Part shown: piece after piece, positions 29,791-35,132 of the stretch
Position numbering within the stretch: the stretch's first letter is position 1
Layout: every line of letters begins with the position of its first letter
NCBI GenBank assembly: GCA_014382705.1
Contig: JACNJE010000113.1
Coordinates: forward strand, 1 to 35,132
Direction of reading: 5' to 3'
DNA: 35,132 nucleotides
Source of the DNA: Verrucomicrobiota bacterium
GTDB lineage: Bacteria; Verrucomicrobiota; Verrucomicrobiia; Limisphaerales; UBA1096
Program-made: the position numbers and the translations under genes
Notes under the pieces: generated by a model
Databases searched by the model: none
Seen by the model: the letters and a program-made list of their open reading frames with translations, nothing else
What the model was told of the DNA's origin: nothing

Positions 29791-30543
29791 ATGAAATTGA
29801 TCATTTTAGCCGCCGGATACGCCACTCGCCTCTACCCGCTCACGCTCAACCAGCCCAAGCCGCTGCTGCCGGTCGCTGGCCGGCCGATGATCGATCACGT
29901 CTTGGCCAGCCTCGGGGCGATCGACGCCATCGACGAGGCGTTCATCGTGACCAACGAAAAATTCGCGGGCCATTTCGAGGCGTGGGCCGGGAGTCGCGAT
30001 GCCGCCGGCTTTGCCGCGCCGGTGCGCGTGGTGAACGACCATTCCACCGGCGACGACAACAAGCTCGGCGCGATCGGCGACCTGCACCTGGTCTTGAAAA
30101 GCCAGGGCATCGACGACGACGTCATCGTGGTTGCCGGCGACAACCTGTTCAGCGACACGCTGGGCGATTACGGCCGTTTGTGCGCGGAGAAGAACGCCCC
30201 CGTGCTCGGCGTGTACGACGTCGGCAGCCTGGAGGAGGCGACCAAGTACGGCGTCGTCGAGCCGGACGCTGACGGGTGCATCGCCAGTTTTGAGGAAAAA
30301 CCGGCCGAGCCGAAATCAACCCTCATCGGCATCGCGCTGTACCACTATCCCAAGGCGGTGCTGCCGCTCATCGACCAATACATCGACGACGGCAACAATC
30401 CCGACCAACCCGGCCGGTTGATCCAGTGGCTCTATCCCCGAATGCCGGTTTACACGTGGAGCGTGCCCGGCACGTGGTACGACATCGGCTCGAAAGAAAC
30501 CCTCGAGGAGGCCGACCGGATTTTCTCCGCCAACCGTGCCTAA
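29791..30543 (+). CDS. Sugar-phosphate nucleotidyltransferase
   Basis: This 250-residue enzyme of the glucose-1-phosphate thymidylyl/uridylyl/guanylyltransferase type joins a sugar phosphate to an NTP to make an activated sugar. The N-terminal nucleotide-binding motif is [33 protein letters not shown], a variant of LAGGxGTRLxPLT...PKxxxPv. [10 protein letters not shown] near residue 115 supplies the metal-binding aspartate, FEEKP near 170 is the sugar-binding region, and [12 protein letters not shown] near 230 closes the active site. There is no C-terminal left-handed-helix domain, so it is the short RmlA-like form. Which sugar and nucleotide are used cannot be told. The SGNH hydrolase gene follows within 7 bp, which hints at cell-surface glycan work. 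No perfect palindrome lies in the gene. Confidence 0.9.
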   Translation: MKLIILAAGYATRLYPLTLNQPKPLLPVAGRPMIDHVLASLGAIDAIDEAFIVTNEKFAGHFEAWAGSRDAAGFAAPVRVVNDHSTGDDNKLGAIGDLHLVLKSQGIDDDVIVVAGDNLFSDTLGDYGRLCAEKNAPVLGVYDVGSLEEATKYGVVEPDADGCIASFEEKPAEPKSTLIGIALYHYPKAVLPLIDQYIDDGNNPDQPGRLIQWLYPRMPVYTWSVPGTWYDIGSKETLEEADRIFSANRA

Positions 30544-30550
30544 AGCAAAA

Positions 30551-31219
30551 ATGAAAATGAAACTCATTCCATTGTTGTGTGCGACGTTGTTTGCGCTGCC
30601 GGCGCTTGGGCAAGCGCAGAAGGCCAAGCGACCCAACCCGATGGCCCCGATCACGGACGTGCCGGGCCTGCCGCGCGTGCTGCTGATCGGCGACTCAATC
30701 TCCATCGGCTACACGCTGCCGACTCGGGTGTTGCTCGAAGGCAAAGCCAACCTGCATCGCATCCCGACCAACGGCGGCCCGACGATTCGCGGCCTGGAGC
30801 AGATCGACTCGTGGATTGGCGGCGGCAAGTGGGATGTCATTCATTTTAACTGGGGATTGCACGACCTGAAGTTCATGCCGCACGGCAAGCGGCAGGTGAC
30901 CCTCGCGGCGTACGAAAAGAATCTCGACTCGCTCGTCCGACGCTTGAAAACAACCGGAGCCAAGCTGATCTGGCGCAACACCACGCCGGTGCCGGAGGGC
31001 AAGGTCGGCCCGCCGCGCCTCCCGGTGGATGTCGTGAGCTACAACGCCGCGGCCAAGCGCGTGATGCAGAAACACGGCGTGCCGATTCACGACCTGTATT
31101 CGTTTGCGTTGGCCCGGCTCCGAAAAATCCAGCGGCCGGTGAACGTGCATTTCACGCCGGAAGGCTCGGCCGCCCTGGCCGCCGAGGTGGCCAAGGTCAT
31201 CCTCGGCGCGTTGAACTAA
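30551..31219 (+). CDS. Exported SGNH/GDSL-type hydrolase
   Basis: This 222-residue exported hydrolase starts at ATG 30551 with a clear signal peptide ([22 protein letters not shown]). Block I is [11 protein letters not shown] with the nucleophile S49. NGGPTIRGL corresponds to block II, and [11 protein letters not shown] stands at block III, where GxND would be usual, so the block III asparagine is replaced in context. Block V is [13 protein letters not shown] with the catalytic His near 200. Family members are esterases acting on acylated glycans or lipids. Here the close spacing behind a nucleotidyltransferase suggests polysaccharide deacylation, which is inference. A near-copy of the palindrome (CGCTTGGGCAAGCG) encodes LGQAQ at the signal-peptide cleavage region. 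Confidence 0.85.
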   Translation: MKMKLIPLLCATLFALPALGQAQKAKRPNPMAPITDVPGLPRVLLIGDSISIGYTLPTRVLLEGKANLHRIPTNGGPTIRGLEQIDSWIGGGKWDVIHFNWGLHDLKFMPHGKRQVTLAAYEKNLDSLVRRLKTTGAKLIWRNTTPVPEGKVGPPRLPVDVVSYNAAAKRVMQKHGVPIHDLYSFALARLRKIQRPVNVHFTPEGSAALAAEVAKVILGALN

Positions 31220-31245
31220 TTTTGAGATCCCCAAAAAAAGCCTGC

Positions 31246-31257
31246 CCTTGGCCAAGG
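31246..31257. repeat. Palindrome upstream of the PQQ-propeller gene
   Basis: CCTTGGCCAAGG is a perfect 12-bp palindrome, 20 bp before the ATG of the propeller gene and preceded on the left by AAAAAAA. On the reverse strand it would be followed by a T-tract, but no reverse gene ends here. Confidence 0.55.
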
Positions 31258-31277
31258 CGTTGCGATAGCCTCCGCGC

Positions 31278-32576
31278 ATGAACGCAACCACTCGATTCCG
31301 GGGGTTTGCCGTGCTCGGGCTTGGGCTTGGGCTGGCCTTGGGCGGCAACGCGGGCAACTGGCCGTCGTGGCGCGGGGACCTGGCTGGCTCCGGCTTGGCC
31401 AAGGGCGAAACGGTGCCGCTGACTTGGGACACGAAAAAGAACATCCGCTGGCGGGTGCCGCTGCCGGATCGCGGCAACAGCTCGCCGATTGTCTGGGGTG
31501 GCAAGGTGTTCATCACGCAGGCGACCGATGCCGACAAACGCCGCACGGTGATGTGTTTCGACAAGCGCACCGGCGAGCTGCTTTGGCGCAGCGGCGTCAC
31601 CTATTCCAAGGCGGAGAAGACGCACAAGACCAACCCGTATTGTTCCGGGTCGCCGGCGACCGACGGGCGCATCGTGGTGGCCAACTATGCCTCGGCCGGC
31701 GTCGCCGCATACGACCTCGACGGGCAGCAGCTTTGGCACCGCGACCTCGGGCCGCAGGAGCACATCTGGGGCAACGGCACCTCGCCGGTGTTGTTTGGCG
31801 ACCTGTGCATCATTTATCACGGGCCGGGGCCGCAGTCGTCGCTCCATGGGCTCGACAAGCTGACTGGCCGCACGGTCTGGACACGCAAGGTCGAGGAGAA
31901 GGATGACCCGAACCGGGTCGACGGATTTCGCGGGCGCAACGGCGGCATCAACGGCGCGTTCACCACGCCGATCGTCATTGAGGTCAACGACCGTGCAGAG
32001 TTGATCCTCAGTCGGGCAAACGCGCTACAGGCGTTCAACCCGGAGGACGGCAGCGAGCTTTGGCGCTGCGACGGGTTGAACCCGCTCATCTACACCTCGC
32101 CGGTTTACGACGGGAACATGCTGCTGACGATGGGCGGTTATTTCGGGGCGTCGATCGCGGTGAAACCGGGCGGCAGCGGCGACGTCACGGCCAAGCGGCT
32201 GTGGCTCGATCCGCGATCGAAAAAGAACCGGCTGGGCACGCCGGTGATCCGCAACGGCCATGCCTACTTCATGAATATGTCCGGCTTCATGGAATGCGTG
32301 AGCCTGAAGGACGGCCGGGTCGTCTTCGAGGAGCGGATGCCCTCCACCGGGAACAACGCCGCCGCGTGGGCATCGCCCATCCTTGTCGGCGACCGGGTGT
32401 ACGTGACCAACCAGTCCGGCGACACGCACGTGGTGCGGGCCAGCCCGACGTTCGAGTTGTTGGCGACCAACTCGGTGGGCGAATACTCGAACTCGACGCT
32501 GGCGGTGTCCGACGGGGCGCTGTATCTGCGTACGCACAAGAGCCTGTGGTGCATCGGCCGGCCGGCCGGCAAGTAG
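31278..32576 (+). CDS. Exported PQQ-type beta-propeller protein
   Basis: This 432-residue protein has a signal peptide (residues about 1-26, AVLGLGLGLALGGNAG) followed by an eight-bladed-type propeller of PQQ/BamB-like repeats. Repeats are visible as VMCFDKRTGELLWRS, AAYDLDGQQLWHRDLG, HGLDKLTGRTVWTRKV, QAFNPEDGSELWRC and ECVSLKDGRVVFEE, with typical AxDxxTGxxxW spacing. The N-terminus has NWPSWRGDLAGSGLAKGETVPLTWD, the usual opening of the many such proteins in planctomycetes and verrucomicrobia. No catalytic dehydrogenase residues are obvious, so it is more likely a binding or assembly protein than an enzyme. A perfect palindrome encodes SGLAKGE. A double-unit palindrome begins on the last base of its stop codon. 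Confidence 0.88.
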   Translation: MNATTRFRGFAVLGLGLGLALGGNAGNWPSWRGDLAGSGLAKGETVPLTWDTKKNIRWRVPLPDRGNSSPIVWGGKVFITQATDADKRRTVMCFDKRTGELLWRSGVTYSKAEKTHKTNPYCSGSPATDGRIVVANYASAGVAAYDLDGQQLWHRDLGPQEHIWGNGTSPVLFGDLCIIYHGPGPQSSLHGLDKLTGRTVWTRKVEEKDDPNRVDGFRGRNGGINGAFTTPIVIEVNDRAELILSRANALQAFNPEDGSELWRCDGLNPLIYTSPVYDGNMLLTMGGYFGASIAVKPGGSGDVTAKRLWLDPRSKKNRLGTPVIRNGHAYFMNMSGFMECVSLKDGRVVFEERMPSTGNNAAAWASPILVGDRVYVTNQSGDTHVVRASPTFELLATNSVGEYSNSTLAVSDGALYLRTHKSLWCIGRPAGK

Positions 32577-32597
32577 GCCAAGCGCTTGGCCAAGCGG
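32576..32597. repeat. Double-unit palindrome on the PQQ gene stop codon
   Basis: GGCCAAGCGCTTGGCC (32576-32591) is a perfect palindrome whose first G is the last base of the TAG stop; it continues AAGCG. It folds as a 6-bp stem with GCGC loop right at the ribosome exit point of the gene. No T-tract follows, so it is at most a weak terminator or an mRNA end-protecting hairpin. Confidence 0.7.
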
Positions 32598-32653
32598 GGT
32601 GCCGGGCCGATACCGGCCTTGAACAACGGCATCCGGGAAGCCTATAAGGGGCC

Positions 32654-33388
32654 GTGAACTGGCAGTTTTTGGCACAGGCCGAGGTGTTGGAGGCAGGCGA
32701 TTCCGCCTGGAAACTGCTGAGGCAGGGTGGCCCGATGGTGTGGGTGCTGCTGCTGGTCTCGGCGGTCGCGGCGACGGTGTTTTTCGAGCGTCTCCTCAAT
32801 TACCGCCGTATCCAGATCAACACCACCGAGTTCATCGCGGGGATTCGCGCCAATCTCAAGAACAACTACAACGTCGTCGAGCTGGTTGCAATCTGCGACG
32901 CCACACCGGGGCCGGTGGCGCGCATGACCAAGGTGGCCATCCTCAACCGCGAGTTATCGCGGGAGGCGCTGCGCGAACTGCTCAATGACCACAAGCGCGT
33001 CGAGGTGGCCCGGCTGGAAAAACGGCTGAACACGCTCGGCACCATCGCGCAGATCGCGCCGCTGCTGGGCCTGCTGGGGACGGTGCTGGGGTTCATGCGC
33101 ATCTTTGACGGCGTTATGCAGGAGGGCAACTGGGTGTTGGCCAAGACGCTGGCCGGCGGGGTCTGGGAGGGGCTGGTCTGCATGGCGCTTGGCCTGGCCA
33201 TCGCGATCCCGTGCTACATCGCCTTTAACTACCTCGTCGGCCGCAAGGACGACCTCGGCGCGGACATCGACCGGATTTCCTCCGAGATCCTCAGCATCAT
33301 CACCGTGGAACTGCCGCCGTCCAAGCCGTCCGGCCCGGCCAAGGCGCGCCCGGCCCGAAAGGCACCCGCCCGCCCGGTTGACAAATGA
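32654..33388 (+). CDS. exbB: ExbB/TolQ/MotA-type proton-channel subunit
   Basis: ExbB proteins form the inner-membrane pentamer that uses the proton gradient to energise TonB or Tol systems. The 244-residue product starts at GTG 32654. It has three membrane segments at about 27-46 (GGPMVWVLLLVSAVAATVFF), 136-160 and 172-195, and the signature LGTIAQIAPLLGLLGTVLGFMRIFDGV...GGVWEGLVCMALGLAIAIP around 125-195. The C-terminus is an alanine/lysine/proline-rich tail. Its TGA overlaps the ATG of the exbD-like gene by four bases (ATGA). It is first in a four-gene operon. One palindrome copy encodes VLAKTLAGG between the second and third membrane segments. Confidence 0.93.
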   Translation: MNWQFLAQAEVLEAGDSAWKLLRQGGPMVWVLLLVSAVAATVFFERLLNYRRIQINTTEFIAGIRANLKNNYNVVELVAICDATPGPVARMTKVAILNRELSREALRELLNDHKRVEVARLEKRLNTLGTIAQIAPLLGLLGTVLGFMRIFDGVMQEGNWVLAKTLAGGVWEGLVCMALGLAIAIPCYIAFNYLVGRKDDLGADIDRISSEILSIITVELPPSKPSGPAKARPARKAPARPVDK

Positions 33389-34050
33389 ATCATCACGGCG
33401 ACATTCGACCCATCCACGGGCGGCTCGATGTCGCCCCGTTTGTGGGCGTGTTTTTTTTGATGCTGCCGCTGCTGTTGTTTCACACCTCCCTCGTGTTCAA
33501 GCCGGGCATCGAGGTGGACATCGATCTGCCCCTCTCCTCGCAGCGAACCGGTGTGGGTGACCCGTCGCTGGCGGTGGCCGTCGACGCGAACGGGATTGTT
33601 TACTTCCGCGGCGACACGTTGCGGAACCAGGTTTTCTCCCTGACGGTGAGTGAGGACGAGGTGACATTTACCCTTCAGGATTTGCTGGTGAACCGTCGGG
33701 CGGACTTGGATCACACCATTGTGCGGCACTCGGTGGAGCAGGGCCGGGTGCGCTACAGAAACGGCCGCTTGGCCCGTCTGGACGACCAGCTTAAGGCGGG
33801 GCAACAAGTGGAACTGGAAATGCCCTGGACCGAGTTGCTGGGGCCGAAAATCATTCAAGCCATCGAGCAGGGCGGCAGGGAACCGAAAGAAATCTCGCTG
33901 TTGATTCAGGCGGACAAAGACGTGTCCCACGGCTTGATCGTTCGGCTTTGCGCGCTCGCCGGGGAGATCGGGGTGGGCCGGGTTCTCCTGGCCTCGCGGC
34001 CGCCCGACTTTTCCCGGCCGTTCGACCCGCCAACCCGCACGGAGCCGTGA
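33385..34050 (+). CDS. ExbD/TolR-like protein lacking the membrane aspartate
   Basis: This is the second gene of the operon, 221 residues. Its start resembles ExbD: HGRLDVAPFVGVFFLMLPLLLFHTSLV, one membrane segment, then a periplasmic domain with EVDIDLPLS and SLAVAVDANGIVYFRG, and a final ISLLIQADKDVSHGLIVRLCALAGEIGVGRVLLAS that matches the ExbD C-terminal fold. Two things are odd. The essential proton-carrying Asp in the family's P-L-I-D-V motif is replaced by glycine (PFVGV, G21). A roughly 60-residue insert (NQVFSLTV to VELEMPW, about 90-155) splits the periplasmic domain. It may be a non-proton-translocating or regulatory partner. Start and stop overlap both neighbours (ATGA, GTGA). Confidence 0.85.
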   Translation: MNHHGDIRPIHGRLDVAPFVGVFFLMLPLLLFHTSLVFKPGIEVDIDLPLSSQRTGVGDPSLAVAVDANGIVYFRGDTLRNQVFSLTVSEDEVTFTLQDLLVNRRADLDHTIVRHSVEQGRVRYRNGRLARLDDQLKAGQQVELEMPWTELLGPKIIQAIEQGGREPKEISLLIQADKDVSHGLIVRLCALAGEIGVGRVLLASRPPDFSRPFDPPTRTEP

Positions 34051-34853
34051 GCGACGAGCCGACCAGCAATGAGCCGATCGAGGCCTGGTCCAACCGGGCG
34101 CTGGGCATCGGGGTGGCAGTCGTTTTCGCGGCGCAATTGGGCGTCCTTTTCTGGCTGGGACGCGAGCCGCTCACCGTTCGAGCACAACCGGAAAACGCGC
34201 CGCTGCGGTTGATGCCGCAGATCGTGCTGACGCCCGACACCGGCCCGGGGGCGGCGTTCAGCGACCCGACCCTTTTCTCCCGCCCGAACCGGCGCGGGTT
34301 CTCCGGGACGGCTTGGAGCCGGTTCCCCGGCGTGGAGCATCAGCTCATCGAGTGGAGCGAGACCCCCCGCCTGCTCGACAACCAACCCGCCGCGCTCGGG
34401 GCCGCCTTTCGCGAGGCGTTGCCGGGGCATCTGGCCGTTCTGTCCGGCGTCCCGGGCAAAGGCTTGGCCAAGCCGGCCGCGGTGGCGCCCCCGCCGCTGG
34501 CGCTGCGTCCCGCCTCCGAGTTGCAGATTCTCGGCCGCTTGGCCAAGCGGCCGCTGGTGCGCACGGTGTCCGTCCCGGCGCTCCCGCACGACGAGGCGCT
34601 GCGGTGGACGCGAGTCCGGATCGGCGTGAACTCGGACGGCTACGTCGTCTCCGCCGCAGTGCAGGAGCGCTTGGCCAAGGGCGACGCGCAACAGGCCGCG
34701 GCCGACCGCCGGGCGGTGGACCTGCTCCGGGGCATCCGGTTCGAGCCGGCCAAGCGCACCCGGTTCGATCGCCCCGACGAGCCGGGAGCATTGGAGTGGG
34801 GCGAGGCGTTGTTTCACTGGCGAACCGAGGCCCCGGCCAAGCCGTCGAGCTGA
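34047..34853 (+). CDS. TonB-like energy transducer
   Basis: This 268-residue protein starts at GTG 34047, which overlaps the stop of the exbD-like gene by four bases. A short cytoplasmic stretch is followed by one membrane helix (GIGVAVVFAAQLGVLFWLG, about 19-37) and a long periplasmic region. The C-terminal part carries RVRIGVNSDGYVVSAAVQERLAKGDAQQAAADRRAVDLLRGIRFEPAKR, matching the TonB C-terminal pattern (v-v-dG-v--a-v...A-ra-r-w-FeP). The proline-rich spacer of classical TonB is weak (VAPPPLALRP). With the two upstream genes it should transmit energy to an outer-membrane receptor not in the window. Three perfect palindrome copies within 215 bp encode KGLAKPA, GRLAKRPL and ERLAKGDA. Confidence 0.8.
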   Translation: MSDEPTSNEPIEAWSNRALGIGVAVVFAAQLGVLFWLGREPLTVRAQPENAPLRLMPQIVLTPDTGPGAAFSDPTLFSRPNRRGFSGTAWSRFPGVEHQLIEWSETPRLLDNQPAALGAAFREALPGHLAVLSGVPGKGLAKPAAVAPPPLALRPASELQILGRLAKRPLVRTVSVPALPHDEALRWTRVRIGVNSDGYVVSAAVQERLAKGDAQQAAADRRAVDLLRGIRFEPAKRTRFDRPDEPGALEWGEALFHWRTEAPAKPSS

Positions 34854-35077
34854 TGTTCCCCGGTCAACTCATCTTCCTCTGCTTCGCGGTCGTGATCAGC
34901 CTGCTGGGTGTGTTTGTGTTGCTGTACGAGTTTCGCCGCAAACGGTTCGAGCCGGAGCCGACCGAGGATCACGTGTTTCGCTGTGAAGAGTGCGCCTACG
35001 TCTACACGGACGACCGGGACGTGGACCGATCCCGATGCCCGGAGTGCGGCCTGTTCAACTCGCCGTTTGTGTTCTAG
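34853..35077 (+). CDS. Small membrane-anchored zinc-ribbon protein
   Basis: This 74-residue protein starts at ATG 34853, overlapping the previous TGA (TGATG). It has one N-terminal membrane helix (residues 5-25, QLIFLCFAVVISLLGVFVLLY), a basic cytoplasmic stop-transfer (EFRRKRFE), and a zinc ribbon formed by C44-x2-C47 and C62-x2-C65 (CEEC and CPEC). The topology places the ribbon in the cytoplasm. I know no named family for it. The tight coupling to exbB-exbD-tonB suggests it belongs functionally to that complex or to its assembly; this is inference. It is the last gene of the operon. Confidence 0.8.
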   Translation: MFPGQLIFLCFAVVISLLGVFVLLYEFRRKRFEPEPTEDHVFRCEECAYVYTDDRDVDRSRCPECGLFNSPFVF

Positions 35078-35132
35078 CCTGACCTATTCATCCCGAGGCA
35101 ATTGTCGGGCAGTTGATGTTGGAATGCGGAGC
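35078..35132. other. Window end downstream of the tonB operon
   Basis: These 55 bases after the last stop hold no gene or clear terminator within the visible stretch. Confidence 0.5.

Larger units (their letters stand above)
1156..34678. repeat. Dispersed palindrome CGCTTGGCCAAGCG, 43 perfect TTGGCCAA cores
   Basis: Core start positions (8 bp each): 1156, 1909, 3785, 4022, 4165, 7013, 7169, 9095, 9361, 9486, 9953, 12363, 12375, 13902, 14734, 14805, 17029, 17106, 17273, 18730, 18949, 19001, 20071, 21950, 22022, 23931, 24032, 24101, 25250, 25545, 27276, 27512, 27647, 28451, 29198, 29758, 31248, 31395, 32586, 33137, 34464, 34539, 34671. Flanking bases are mostly GC on the left and GC on the right, giving the 14-bp consensus. 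Many near-copies (for example CGCTTGGCCC at 10003, CGCTTGGGCAAGCG at 30604) occur as well. In proteins the three frames give LAKR, LGQA and AWPS; because the unit is palindromic, the same three appear whichever strand is coding. Positions were counted by eye and should be recounted by program. Confidence 0.95.

Noticed and set aside
1156..34678. CRISPR array made of the regularly recurring palindrome
   Set aside because: Spacing is irregular (tens to thousands of bases), copies lie inside genes, and there are no cas genes.

Overview
The window is about 35 kb of GC-rich bacterial chromosome with ordinary gene density. It looks like Verrucomicrobiota, probably a Pedosphaera/Limisphaera-like lineage. 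The evidence is a giant secreted CotH/lamin-tail protein, a pseudopilin segment of the verrucomicrobial type (LLPALAKAKAKAQ...CINNLKQIG), a YHYH-domain protein, a CBM9/DUF5916 outer-membrane protein, NamZ, and an ExbB/ExbD/TonB set. The lineage is inferred from gene-family habits; no rRNA is present. I found no tRNA, CRISPR array, phage or intact transposase.

Layout. 66-907 (-): ribosomal operon rplM-rpsI with its own promoter. 1075-9993 (+): a secreted metallophosphoesterase, a cysteine-less FmdB-like small protein and a 2468-residue CotH/lamin-tail surface protein. 10022-18941 (-): a transketolase-like enzyme, NamZ, a DUF971 protein, a 1-Cys peroxiredoxin, a CBM9/DUF5916 barrel and NAD synthetase. 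19065-19340 (+): a small unknown protein facing, across a symmetric terminator, a small glycogen-binding-like protein (-). 19942-27337 (-): a 3-hydroxyisobutyrate-dehydrogenase-family enzyme, two tandem paralogous exported proteins that share an N-terminal module but carry different C-termini, and an NHLRC2-like thioredoxin/NHL protein. 27434-35077 (+): a YHYH protein, a small reverse-strand ORF, a hicB-hicA module with a broken hicA, a sugar-nucleotidyltransferase, an SGNH hydrolase, a PQQ-type propeller, and a tightly overlapping exbB-exbD-tonB-zinc-ribbon operon.

The dominant signal is a palindrome, consensus CGCTTGGCCAAGCG with core TTGGCCAA. I counted 43 perfect cores by eye, where less than one is expected by chance. 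It lies between genes (sometimes doubled to make a hairpin just after a stop codon) and inside genes, where its three frames write LAKR, LGQA or AWPS into the proteins. It is absent from the most conserved genes and from the CotH core.

Three other intergenic structures stand apart: a 97-bp run of four triloop hairpins closed by an outer stem (17162-17258), a 97-bp nested inverted repeat preceded by ACGCAGAGG-type repeats (20942-21062), and two hairpins with exactly complementary six-base loops (19884-19934). In the first and third, the only mismatches inside stems become G-U pairs if the reverse strand is transcribed, which is the direction of the flanking genes. These elements and the palindrome are the best candidates for undescribed biology here.
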